16,995 nt of DNA, taken from CAZZEX01 sp964653285 (lineage in GTDB: Bacteria; Chloroflexota; Anaerolineae; B4-G1). Made by a program: the position numbers and the translations under genes. Shown here piece by piece: positions 7,024-14,053 of this stretch. The stretch spans positions 1-16,995 of the forward strand of contig CAZZEX010000105.1 in NCBI GenBank assembly GCA_964653285.1, in the 5' to 3' direction. The first letter of the stretch is position 1. Every line of letters starts with the position of its first letter. The notes under the pieces were generated by a model. That model was not told where the DNA came from, searched no databases, and worked only from the letters and a program-made list of their open reading frames with translations.

Positions 7024-7165
7024 ACCGTGACCATACGAACTCATATCGGGCTCATCGCTTTTTGCCAACCTTGCGAATGCGTCCCTGTTTCACCATCTTA
7101 CTCAGCACACACCGTGTGCGCCTCCATCGAATCCTGCGGGAGACTCGGGCCAACCCTCGTTGATC
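7022..7165 (-). pseudogene. Degraded C-terminal fragment of a possible winged-helix protein
   Basis: Reading the minus strand in two frames gives PSLPQDSMEAHTV, then (after a one- or two-base shift near GTGTGTGC) VLSKMVKQGRIRKVGKKR, an in-frame TGA in place of an expected sense codon, and ARYEFVWSR before TAA at 7022-7024. The string 'AHTV..VLSKMVKQGRIRKVGKK..YEFVW' looks like a recognition helix plus wing of a winged-helix DNA-binding domain. The disabling shift and stop suggest a relic. The case is made by eye only. Confidence 0.35.
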
Positions 7166-7183
7166 GGAGACCTCGCCCAACAG

Positions 7184-7555
7184 TCACCTCTCCGCCGTGT
7201 CTCGAAGCAATGGACGAATGCGAATCTTATCCGCCTCTAGAACGACAAATGAACCAACCAGTCGCTCAACGCCTCGCTTCAGAAGATGACGCATACGCGG
7301 AATTTTCAGAACGCGGGCAGCAACATCAAACCGCAGCAACACGATTCCGTGCGCTGGCCGCCGGAGACGGTAGACTAACTCTCCAAAGTCCTTGTCTTCG
7401 GTGAGGAGAATACGGTGCTCGGAGTAGGCACGAAACAAGAGTTCGTCATCGGTTGCACCCTGCAGTGACTCGACAGCATAGAGGATATCGTGACCGTCAC
7501 CGCGCAGCGCGCTCACCAACGCAGCATCGCAGCACTCATCGGCCAGGAACCTCAC
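7184..7555 (-). CDS. DUF5615 PIN-like toxin
   Basis: A 123-residue putative ribonuclease toxin of the DUF5615 (PIN-like) family. Acidic residues typical of the fold are visible: LADECCD at 4-10, GATDDELL near 33-40, and LLTEDKDFGELV near 50-61. It starts with GTG 7555, whose GTGA overlaps the stop codon of the DUF433 gene, so the two are translationally coupled as antitoxin-toxin. The length is normal for the family. The pair lies between the PglZ gene and the methylase, which may make the operon addictive. The catalytic core looks complete. Confidence 0.88.
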   Translation of the reverse strand: MRFLADECCDAALVSALRGDGHDILYAVESLQGATDDELLFRAYSEHRILLTEDKDFGELVYRLRRPAHGIVLLRFDVAARVLKIPRMRHLLKRGVERLVGSFVVLEADKIRIRPLLRDTAER

Positions 7556-7788
7556 AAGCGCTCTCCATCGGCGAAGACGATCTCTTCTTGAGCCAGATAG
7601 TCGGCTGCAAAGGCTGCCGCAGCATAGATATCATCCGGCGTAAGATGTGGATGGTCGGCCATGATCTCATCAACCGTCATCCCCCCGGCCAGTTTGCGCA
7701 GGATGTGCTCCACAGTAATGCGCGTACCCTTGATAACCGGTTTGCCGAACATGATCGCCGGGTTGATCTCGACGTGATTGTGAGTCAT
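7552..7788 (-). CDS. DUF433 antitoxin-like protein
   Basis: A 78-residue protein with the DUF433 signature: INPAIMFGKPVIKGTRITVEHILRKLAGG-type start (shown in parts: NPAIMFGKP, IKGTRITV), then MTVDEIMADHPHLTPDDIYAAAAFAADYL. It has a small helix-turn-helix and commonly partners DUF5615 toxins. A strong GGGAGG lies 6 nt upstream of ATG 7788. The stop overlaps the toxin start by 4 nt. About 98 bp separate it from the PglZ stop; that gap includes a paired GCGGATTGC sequence but no clear promoter. It is likely to neutralise the toxin and may autoregulate. Confidence 0.9.
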   Translation of the reverse strand: MTHNHVEINPAIMFGKPVIKGTRITVEHILRKLAGGMTVDEIMADHPHLTPDDIYAAAAFAADYLAQEEIVFADGERL

Positions 7789-7886
7789 TTGTTACCTCCC
7801 TCCGTCAGCAAATTGATAGACGACACTGATCCCAATTCTTCCTTTTCGCAATCCGCGTGTAACCTCCGGTTTCCTGCAATCCGCAA

Positions 7887-8762
7887 TCAAAACTCAATCT
7901 TCAGCACCGGCACCAGGCACTCCAGCAGGCTGATCCCGCCGTGCAGCATCACCTTGTACTTGCCCCGCGCGGCCCAGGCGTAACGGTTGCCCACCAGATA
8001 ATAGCCCCCGTCTTGGACGATGTACCCGGCCTCGACCAGTTCATCCGCCTTCGTGCCTGCTTCGGCCCAACGCGATGCGCCGAAGATGTTCTGCATAGCC
8101 CCTTTCCAACGCCTCGGCAGAGGCAGAAAATGTGTCTCGGTGCTGATGTAGCCGTGATCCGAGGTCACCAGAAACTCGTTCCCGTGCAACGCCTCGCAGA
8201 TACCCAGCAGCACCTGGCGGGATTTCTCGTAGATGTCGGCCTGCGTCCGCACCTTGACCCGCCCCTTGATGTCCTCCAGTTCCTTGTCCGGGATGGGGCA
8301 CCACACCCCCCGCTCGTCGCCGTCCAGTGACAGCCGGTTGACGTCTTTGATCTCCACCGTCTTAGCCTCCCAGGGGTGGAAAATTGCCTCTTTGTAGAAG
8401 ATGGTCTCCGAAGGCAGGCGGGAATAGGCGAAGGAGAGGTCACAATCGGCGTCCAGGTCACGGCAGAGCAGCAGCGCTTCGCGCAGGCTCAAGCCATCCA
8501 TCCATAAGATGGGCACTGCGACGGATGCCACGTCCAGATTGCAGCACGCGCAGCGGTGTGGTAGAATCTCGCGGTAGAGTTCCGGATAGGCCGCCCCCAG
8601 CACCTTCTCCAGGTACATCGTGCGCTTTTCGCCCTGTTTGAAGTAGGTCGCCGGCCTCTCCTCAGGCAGCCACAGGCGCTGCAGATAGTCCCATATCACC
8701 GGCACGGGATCGTCGGCCCGAATCAGTTGGTCCAGCAGGTCAGCAAGTTGTAAACTATCCAC
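7887..8762 (-). CDS. pglZ: Short PglZ-domain protein (alkaline-phosphatase-superfamily BREX component)
   Basis: A 291-residue protein. The metal-binding strands of the PglZ/alkaline phosphatase fold are visible: ILWMDGLSLREALLL (Asp89), EFLVTSDHGYIS (Asp202, His203), and the C-terminal VMLHGGISLLECLVPVLKI (His274), the usual PglZ ending. A helical N-terminal part (1-80) contains CACC, which is not typical. BREX PglZ proteins are usually more than twice this length, so this is a reduced form holding little more than the catalytic domain. The start is GTG 8762 with AAGGTGG upstream, overlapping the ATPase stop by 8 nt, so translation is coupled. PglZ is required in BREX, but its biochemical role in defence is not settled. 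Assignment to the superfamily is confident; the BREX role is inferred from the neighbours. Confidence 0.85.
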   Translation of the reverse strand: MDSLQLADLLDQLIRADDPVPVIWDYLQRLWLPEERPATYFKQGEKRTMYLEKVLGAAYPELYREILPHRCACCNLDVASVAVPILWMDGLSLREALLLCRDLDADCDLSFAYSRLPSETIFYKEAIFHPWEAKTVEIKDVNRLSLDGDERGVWCPIPDKELEDIKGRVKVRTQADIYEKSRQVLLGICEALHGNEFLVTSDHGYISTETHFLPLPRRWKGAMQNIFGASRWAEAGTKADELVEAGYIVQDGGYYLVGNRYAWAARGKYKVMLHGGISLLECLVPVLKIEF

Positions 8763-11172
8763 GGCGCACCACCTTCAACTGCAGCCGGATGGCCGTGCCC
8801 TCGGGCAGTCCGGCGATCAGCCCCTCCAGCGTGGCCTTGTCAAGCGGCAACTGGCGCTCATCAACCACGATGGCGACTTCGTGCACCTCATCCTGTGGTC
8901 CCAACTCCTGCAGCCCCAGCGGTGTGTAGCCGACGATGGAGAGAGGCTGCGGTGGATGCTCCAGGGTGGAGACTGGAACGCCCTCCACAGCCTCGCCCTC
9001 CCGGGCAGGCTTCCTTTCTTCACCCGTCAGCGAGTATATCAGTTCCGCTTCTCGCTCGCCAGCCGGTATCTCTTCTCCCCTTGCTGCCTTTGGCTCCCAC
9101 TGCTTGAGGACCTCATAGCGGGCTACGGATAGCCCCTCGTGGACGCCCAATGGGAAAGCGTCACGCTCCGGTAAGTAGTTCTGCTTCAGGCCCTTGAAGC
9201 CAATCTCCCGGTTGCGGTAAAGTTCGCGGAGCGCCGCCTCGACGTCGTTCCGCTCCTTGACCATCGGATAGCGGCGGACGCGGAAGAAGTCTTCGATCAA
9301 CAGTTTGACCTCGATGAAATCCTGCTCTTCGAGTACGTCCAGGATCTGATCGTAGGCCGCGTCTAAGCCGGCCACCGCCCGCTCTTTGATCGCCGCCACG
9401 TCGGGGTCCACATTGCGCCTGGACAACCGGCCGCTGGTCATCCACTGCACGTAGCGACCGTAAGCGCCCCGCAGATCTTCGATCAACCGGGGCATATCCT
9501 CATCGTTCTTTGTCGTCAGTAACTCCTCACGCAGTTCCTCAATGTCCCGCTGCTCACCCGTCAACAACCGCTCCTCGGCCACGACTCGTTTGGCGTTCCC
9601 CAGGTTGTCGCCCCACTCGTAGATGCTCTTCGTGCCCAGGAACGTCTTCGGCACCACCAGCACCACCCGGTTCGACCAATTCAGTCTTCCCAGTGCAGCG
9701 TTGATCTCCCCGTCATCCATATCGCGCGGGGCCACGACGACTTTCAGCCGGCTGTCATCAATATCCCCCAACTCGGAGAACAGGTAGACCCCTTTGCCAA
9801 ACACCTTTTCCTTGACCAGTTGGTCCATCCTGGCTCGTGCCTCTTCATCCTCCACCCGACTGGCCTCCGCCCGGATGATGGCATAGATGTTGAGTTCCGG
9901 GGTGATGCGGAAGCGCCCGTTCCCTTTCAGATGAAATGCTGTTCCATCGAGTTCCTTTAGCGACATGGTGATCTCGTTGACGCTGCCTCCCGGTCGGAGC
10001 AGGCCCTGGACCAATTCCTTCACCGTCGCGCCAGGCACGGTGGGGCGCAGTGAGTAGAAGAAGATCGTCGAAAGCAAACCTCGAACGTTCTCGATCTCTC
10101 GACAGCGCTCGATGTCCTCTTGAAGGGCGGTGTGCAGTGTTGGATCAATGGAGAGCAGTTCGCGGGCGGGCACATCGGAGGCCAACAGCAGGTCGCGTTC
10201 GTCCCGCTGAACGGCCACCAGGTCGGCCAGCGTGCGCAGCGTGTCCCGGATGCCTTGTGCTCGACTGGCGTAGACCTCCTTGAGCGTGGTAAAGAGGCCG
10301 GGGTGGAAAGGGTATAACTGGACCATCGTCTCCACGGACAGATCCTCGGTGGCATAATCACCGTAGCAGGCCAGATATGCTTCCGCGATCTTCCGCGCCT
10401 TCTCCGTATCGCGGCCGGCAAACAGCCGATGTTGTACGATGGCCCACTGTTCTCCCACAGCGACCATGTTCTCGGCCACGGCGCCGGTACGCCGCAGTAA
10501 CCTCTTGAGTTGGGGGGTTTGGTCCAGCAGCGAGATAAATACAAAGAGATTGTACCCCGGCTCGCTGGCCACCTCGGTCAAATCCTGCAGAAAGCCCCGG
10601 TTTCGCCCCCGTCTTACCTCGTCAGCGGCGATGCCGTCATACCAGTTCTCGATCTCGTCAATGAAGACGGCCAGTGTGCCATCGCTCACCAAAGCCTTGA
10701 TCTGTGAGATAGTGGGATAATCCCGGACCTCTGCCAGCAGATCCTCTCGGCCCGCCCGACGAAACACCGGCTCCCACAAATAGTCGGGCTGGTCCTCCTG
10801 AGCAGAGATCATCACGGCTTGAGAATCGTCCAGTGGCAGGGCGGGAAGATTATGACTTTGCAGCCACTTTTGGCCCAGTTTGGGATAGGCGAACAGGTTG
10901 TACAACGCGATCAAAGCGTGTGTCTTGCCACTGCCCATTCGGCCGATGGGCAGGAAGGCTCCTTGAACCCGGTCGCCGGCGAGTTTTTGGTGTACCAGTT
11001 CGACCAAGCGCTGCAAAGAAGCGGATGGATAGGTGACGGCGAAGAAGAGTTCTGGGTTGTTTTCCAGTTTATCGGCATCGGCCTCGCGGCCGACGCGATA
11101 GGCCCGTAGATCGCCCTGGAAGCCCCCGGCCAAAACATCAGGTCGCGCTTCAACAATGTCTTGAATCAGCAT
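8755..11172 (-). CDS. DUF499/BrxC-like AAA+ ATPase
   Basis: An 805-residue ATPase, first gene of the operon. Residues 41-60 (ELFFAVTYPSASLQRLVELV) match the 'FF..TYPT..L..L' lead-in of DUF499 proteins. Walker A is GRMGSGKTH at 77-85, then ALIALYNLF; Walker B is LAVFIDEIENWYD at 167-179; VFISLLD at about 211-217 fits sensor 1. The C-terminal half is helical and charged. ATG 11172 is chosen because AAGGGG lies 6 nt upstream and the promoter at 11230-11258 would exclude the longer frame beginning at 11262. In BREX/Pgl systems such ATPases are BrxC/PglY. It is shorter than the roughly 1000-1200 residues usual there. Its placement directly before pglZ and in an operon with a DUF1156 methylase supports that role. 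Confidence 0.87.
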   Translation of the reverse strand: MLIQDIVEARPDVLAGGFQGDLRAYRVGREADADKLENNPELFFAVTYPSASLQRLVELVHQKLAGDRVQGAFLPIGRMGSGKTHALIALYNLFAYPKLGQKWLQSHNLPALPLDDSQAVMISAQEDQPDYLWEPVFRRAGREDLLAEVRDYPTISQIKALVSDGTLAVFIDEIENWYDGIAADEVRRGRNRGFLQDLTEVASEPGYNLFVFISLLDQTPQLKRLLRRTGAVAENMVAVGEQWAIVQHRLFAGRDTEKARKIAEAYLACYGDYATEDLSVETMVQLYPFHPGLFTTLKEVYASRAQGIRDTLRTLADLVAVQRDERDLLLASDVPARELLSIDPTLHTALQEDIERCREIENVRGLLSTIFFYSLRPTVPGATVKELVQGLLRPGGSVNEITMSLKELDGTAFHLKGNGRFRITPELNIYAIIRAEASRVEDEEARARMDQLVKEKVFGKGVYLFSELGDIDDSRLKVVVAPRDMDDGEINAALGRLNWSNRVVLVVPKTFLGTKSIYEWGDNLGNAKRVVAEERLLTGEQRDIEELREELLTTKNDEDMPRLIEDLRGAYGRYVQWMTSGRLSRRNVDPDVAAIKERAVAGLDAAYDQILDVLEEQDFIEVKLLIEDFFRVRRYPMVKERNDVEAALRELYRNREIGFKGLKQNYLPERDAFPLGVHEGLSVARYEVLKQWEPKAARGEEIPAGEREAELIYSLTGEERKPAREGEAVEGVPVSTLEHPPQPLSIVGYTPLGLQELGPQDEVHEVAIVVDERQLPLDKATLEGLIAGLPEGTAIRLQLKVVRRG

Positions 11173-11229
11173 TTCCTGCCCCTTCTCCAAGCAGTAGTGA
11201 CGAATTCTCTCCTCTGGCAGTCTGCTCCG

Positions 11230-11258
11230 ATTATAGCCCAACTGCGGCCCTTGCACAA
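11230..11258 (-). promoter_or_regulatory. Sigma-70-type promoter of the BREX-like operon
   Basis: On the minus strand TTGTGC (11258-11253), 17 nt, TATAAT (11235-11230). The expected transcript would begin near 11223 and give a leader of about 50 nt before ATG 11172. No other promoter this good lies before any later gene of the operon. Confidence 0.7.
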
Positions 11259-11314
11259 ACACACAACGCCCGCCGCCCCGCTTTCCTCACCCCGACCGGT
11301 GGAGCATTGCCCGC

Positions 11315-11804
11315 TCATCTTTCCCCCCACACGCGCACGTTCACAAACTGCACCGCCACGTCCCCGTCCCCGAAACCCCGCACCCACAGCCCCACGCCCC
11401 CCGCCAGATGGGTGTCGTCCTCGACGGCGGTGGCATACTCGTCGTTGACGTAGAAGCGGCAGGTCGCGCTCGTGCAGGTCACGCGCAGCCGGTTGGCCTG
11501 CCGGCCCCGATGGACGTGGGGAAACTGCTGCCAGTCCACCAGCGGCGTCTCCTCGTCCCCCGCCACGCGCAGAACGGCGTAGTAGCCGTCACTGCCGACG
11601 GCGAAGGCGTAGTAGTGGGCGGGACCTTGAGCGCGGTAGACCAGGCCATAGCCGTTGAAGGCAGGGCCGGAGAGCGGGACGGCCTCTACCTCCAGAATGA
11701 AATCGCTGCCGGGATGGCCCGGCAGCGTCACGGCGGCTTCGTTTGAGGCGGCCTCCAGATGGAGGGAAAGACCGGGAGACTGCCGCCCGAAACAAGCGAT
11801 CTAC
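11315..11804 (-). pseudogene. 5'-truncated copy of the lectin-like membrane protein gene
   Basis: The reading frame carries SPGLSLHLEAASNEAAVTLP and then the entire lectin-like domain seen in the downstream full-length gene at 12410-13135, ending VNVRVWGER and TGA at 11315. The upstream part, with the membrane anchor, is absent: the frame hits a stop near 11805, adjacent to the toxin relic. Residues past 'LPGHPGSDF' are identical to the other copy, whereas the preceding 25 are only similar, which points to gene conversion of the 3' part. This copy appears to keep the native stop codon. It is presumably not expressed as a tethered protein. Confidence 0.75.
11320..11720. repeat. 401-bp direct repeat, copy 1
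   Basis: Matches 12523-12923 (offset 1203) in the same orientation with two substitutions that I found by eye, at 11330 and 11333. Similarity ends abruptly on both sides: on the right it falls to a diverged coding match, on the left (before 11320) it is lost. Confidence 0.9.
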
Positions 11805-12168
11805 GGAGAACCCTTTAGTCGGCCAGACAGTATCTTCCGTAAGCGATCTACGTCCACATCTGGCTCACCCGCTGACGCCAGTGAGACAACCGCTGTTGCA
11901 GATTTCTCCGCCAAGGCTTGAACGGTAACCGCAGGCTGAACCATCAGGTCTACTTCAGCCACCACATCGCCCAACGCCGTCTCAACGAGAGCCATAGCCC
12001 GACACAGGCAACGGTCTACCTTCAACATGTCCCGAGCAGAGAGAGCGCCTACGCGATATACTACCAACGAGTGTCGCTACTCACGACCACAGCCGGCCGC
12101 GTCTTGGACGCCGAGAGATCGGTGTAAGGGAAAGGGATCAGCACAACGTCACCGCGCTGAAACGCCAT
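11801..12168 (-). pseudogene. Broken MazF/PemK-like toxin gene
   Basis: The start ATG 12168, with GGAGG 7 nt upstream, encodes MAFQRGDVVLIPFPYTDLSA and SKTRPAVVVSSDT, the classic MazF/PemK N-terminus, then meets TAG at 12061-12063. The C-terminal part continues in another frame (VVYRVGALSARDMLKVDRCL, then a long tail to TAA/stop at 11801). About 45-50 residues of the middle, including the region that normally lies between these two segments, are missing. I infer an internal deletion that also shifted the frame, leaving no active RNase. The start overlaps the antitoxin end by 20 nt. Confidence 0.75.
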
Positions 12169-12406
12169 ACAGTTCCCTCCAGTTGTCGTAGATGGCATCC
12201 TCGGCATTGTCCCAATCCCTCTGGAATGCGTCGAGGCTCATAGCTGACCAGTCGGCCTCATCGCTCGATTCGCCGACCAGGATACTTTCTAGCAATAGTT
12301 GGGCCAGGATCAGCCGTTCTATAGTCGTCAGTTGTGTGGCTCCATTGAATACCTCGGCCACCCGTGGGGGGGCAGTCTCTACGACTATCCTCATTCTCGT
12401 CGTCAT
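12149..12406 (-). CDS. Antitoxin of the MazF-like module
   Basis: An 85-residue acidic protein (TTRMRIVVETAPPRVAEVFN, then LTTIERLILAQLLLESIL, then WSAMSLDAFQRDWDNAEDAI and YDNWRELYG). It lies immediately upstream of the MazF/PemK-like start with a 20-nt overlap, the usual antitoxin-toxin arrangement. AGGTG lies 4 nt from ATG 12406, and a near-consensus promoter is located 64 nt upstream. The sequence fits small antitoxins with an N-terminal DNA-binding strand, but I cannot name the subfamily. Its toxin is broken, so it is an orphan here. Confidence 0.75.
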   Translation of the reverse strand: MTTRMRIVVETAPPRVAEVFNGATQLTTIERLILAQLLLESILVGESSDEADWSAMSLDAFQRDWDNAEDAIYDNWRELYGVSAR

Positions 12407-12409
12407 TTC

Positions 12410-13135
12410 TCACCTCACCAGCCTTTCTTGAAAACATCCCGTGTCACGGGCAAATAGACTCCGTCCACGATTATACTCTTGTTCATAATTCCATACAAGC
12501 CAGCAGTTTTGCACTCTCTCAGTTTCCCCCCATACACGCACGTTCACAAACTGCACCGCCACGTCCCCGTCCCCGAAACCCCGCACCCACAGCCCCACGC
12601 CCCCCGCCAGATGGGTGTCGTCCTCGACGGCGGTGGCATACTCGTCGTTGACGTAGAAGCGGCAGGTCGCGCTCGTGCAGGTCACGCGCAGCCGGTTGGC
12701 CTGCCGGCCCCGATGGACGTGGGGAAACTGCTGCCAGTCCACCAGCGGCGTCTCCTCGTCCCCCGCCACGCGCAGAACGGCGTAGTAGCCGTCACTGCCG
12801 ACGGCGAAGGCGTAGTAGTGGGCGGGACCTTGAGCGCGGTAGACCAGGCCATAGCCGTTGAAGGCAGGGCCGGAGAGCGGGACGGCCTCTACCTCCAGAA
12901 TGAAATCGCTGCCGGGATGGCCCAGCAGCGACATCGTGGTTTCGTTTGGAGGGGCTTTCAGGTACAGAGGCAGGTCAGGCGCTTCCCAGTCGGGCGGGCG
13001 GGTGGGGCAGGGGCTGTTCCAGCCCAGCGCCAGCGCGACGATCAGCGCCAGCCCCCCGGCCAGCGCCAGCGCCATCAATCCCAGACTGGCGTCCCACAGC
13101 CATCGAGCAGGGACGTGAGATTGATCGTTGGTCAT
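12410..13135 (-). CDS. Membrane-anchored lectin-like (LamG/DUF1080-type) protein
   Basis: A 241-residue protein from ATG 13135. A single N-terminal membrane helix at about 18-38 (GLMALALAGGLALIVALALG) is followed by a Pro-rich linker and a concanavalin-like domain (HPGSDFILEVEAVPLSG, YGLVYRAQGPAHYYAFAV, LRVTCTSATCRFYVNDEY, GVGLWVRGFGDGDVAVQF) with two cysteines that could pair. It would face outward and bind sugar or polymer. After VNVRVWGE the native stop seen in the other copy is lost; 37 unrelated residues follow, encoded by the promoter region of the toxin-antitoxin module. The ATG has no clear Shine-Dalgarno. Upstream in-frame codons to 13262 encode a short 'VRNLRFTQSHVEAL' segment; I do not include them. 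Confidence 0.7.
   Translation of the reverse strand: MTNDQSHVPARWLWDASLGLMALALAGGLALIVALALGWNSPCPTRPPDWEAPDLPLYLKAPPNETTMSLLGHPGSDFILEVEAVPLSGPAFNGYGLVYRAQGPAHYYAFAVGSDGYYAVLRVAGDEETPLVDWQQFPHVHRGRQANRLRVTCTSATCRFYVNDEYATAVEDDTHLAGGVGLWVRGFGDGDVAVQFVNVRVWGETERVQNCWLVWNYEQEYNRGRSLFARDTGCFQERLVR
12470..12498 (-). promoter_or_regulatory. Promoter of the antitoxin-toxin module
   Basis: Minus-strand TTGTAT (12498-12493), 17 nt, TATAAT (12475-12470), about 64 nt before the antitoxin ATG. It lies inside the read-through tail of the lectin-like gene. Confidence 0.65.
12523..12923. repeat. 401-bp direct repeat, copy 2
   Basis: Pairs with 11320-11720. Here it forms most of the extracellular domain of the full-length lectin-like gene. 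The toxin-antitoxin module lies between the copies. The left break is at the string GGGGGGAAA (minus strand), where this copy has lost its stop codon. Confidence 0.9.
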
Positions 13136-13400
13136 TTCGCGGATTGCAGATTGCTGCAAATTTCGCCCCACCGCTCCCGCTCCTGCCAGCGCCTCGACGT
13201 GGCTCTGGGTGAAGCGCAGGTTGCGCACTGGCGTCGCCAGTTTGTTTTCCCAGCGGACTGATTATGCCATCATGCAGCCATTTTGTCCAGCGCCTGCAGG
13301 CCGGGGAATGGTGCCCTTGGGCCAGCCAATGGTGGCTCAGTCGGGAGACCGGCCACAGCAGGCTGAATTACACTCTCTGCCTCTCTGTTTGTGGCCTCCT
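13136..13400. other. Gene-poor interval between the lectin-like gene and moaE
   Basis: Divergent intergenic space. The minus strand holds a frame from after a TAA near 13262 with 'RWENKLATPVRNLRFTQSHV', which resembles a short motif I associate with phage-type structural proteins; it is probably a coding relic. The rest shows no open reading frame or repeat I can support. The moaE promoter lies at its right end. Confidence 0.35.
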
Positions 13401-13428
13401 TTGCTTCCTGCCCAGACCACGTTATAAT
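13401..13428 (+). promoter_or_regulatory. moaE promoter
   Basis: TTGCTT (13401-13406), 16 nt, TATAAT (13423-13428). The -10 box ends only 12 nt before ATG 13441, so the message would be nearly leaderless, which agrees with the absence of a Shine-Dalgarno sequence. Confidence 0.6.
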
Positions 13429-13440
13429 AATAGTCAAGAT

Positions 13441-13866
13441 ATGACGAAGCGATTTGAGACCACTACAGAGGAGATATCCGTTGACGAAGTCGTCGCCCGG
13501 CTGGCGGACCCGGCCATCGGGGCGGTGGTCACGTTCGTCGGCGTGGTGCGTGGCACGACGGATGGTCGGGAAGTGCGCTACCTGGAGTACGAAGCCTACC
13601 CGGAGATGGCCGAGGAGACACTGCGCCAGGTCGGCGCCGAGGTACAGGCCCGCTGGAAGACGATCCGGGAGGTCGCCATCGTCCACCGCGTGGGGCGACT
13701 GCAGGTAGGGGAGACCGCCGTGGTCATCGCCCTCTCCGCGGCCCACCGGCACGAGATGTTCGACGCCGTTCATTACGCCATTGACCGGCTGAAGGAGATC
13801 GTCCCTATCTGGAAGAGGGAAGTGTGGACGGATGGGGAGGAATGGAGGAGCGAGGGGGGGGAGTGA
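13441..13866 (+). CDS. moaE: Molybdopterin synthase catalytic (large) subunit MoaE
   Basis: Converts precursor Z (cPMP) to molybdopterin by transferring sulfur from MoaD, in the cytoplasm. The 141-residue length is normal for the family. Family motifs are intact: AVVTFVGVVRG at 29-38, YLEYEAYPEMAE at 47-58, VHRVGRLQVGE at 81-91, and HRHEMFDAVHYAIDRLKEIV with PIWKREVW; Lys118 and Lys125 correspond to the catalytic pair Lys119/Lys126 of E. coli MoaE. The start is ATG 13441, because upstream in-frame sequence lies before the promoter. It is the only plus-strand gene here and no other moa gene is in the window, so it is probably a stand-alone gene. MoaD must be encoded elsewhere. Confidence 0.95.
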   Translation: MTKRFETTTEEISVDEVVARLADPAIGAVVTFVGVVRGTTDGREVRYLEYEAYPEMAEETLRQVGAEVQARWKTIREVAIVHRVGRLQVGETAVVIALSAAHRHEMFDAVHYAIDRLKEIVPIWKREVWTDGEEWRSEGGE

Positions 13867-13887
13867 CAGAGCGACAAGAGGACAAGG

Positions 13888-13912
13888 AGCGCGGGGACCT
13901 TGGCCCCGCGCT
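13888..13912. terminator. 9-bp stem hairpin after moaE
   Basis: Arms AGCGCGGGG and CCCCGCGCT around a 7-nt loop, 22 nt past the moaE stop. It is stable, but no T-run follows on the plus strand, so it may act as a stabiliser or rho-assisted terminator. A second hairpin (AGCCCC-TGC-GGGGCT, 13923-13937) follows. Confidence 0.5.
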
Positions 13913-13944
13913 GAGAGGACAAAGCCCCTGCGGGGCTGCATCTT

Positions 13945-13990
13945 AGCCCGCAGGGCTTTGCTCTTTCAGCCCGGAGGTTTAGCTCCGGGC
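13945..13990. repeat. REP-like element family B, copy 3 (inverted)
   Basis: Reverse-complement orientation relative to the copies at 3271 and 6106. The AGCCC-GCA-GGGCT hairpin lies at 13945-13957; then CTTTGCTCTTTC; then an 8-bp hairpin with arms GCCCGGAG and CTCCGGGC around GTTTAG at 13969-13990. Confidence 0.78.
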
Positions 13991-14053
13991 GGTGGCTCGA
14001 CTCACTTGCCCCTTACGCCCCCAACATTCCCCCAAAATGCGCCGCGCGCGTCC

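Noticed and set aside
11173..11262. 30-residue N-terminal extension of the DUF499-like ATPase
   Set aside because: It would be encoded across the promoter and lacks a ribosome site; ATG 11172 has AAGGGG at a proper distance.
12415..12486. 23-codon open frame upstream of the antitoxin (MNKSIIVDG...)
   Set aside because: The TATAAT box lies inside it, downstream of its ATG, so the antitoxin transcript would not carry its start; no ribosome site is seen.
13136..13262. N-terminal extension of the lectin-like protein carrying TQSHVEAL
   Set aside because: No ribosome site at the GTG/other starts, and the extension would place a non-signal segment before the membrane helix; more likely a relic of another gene.
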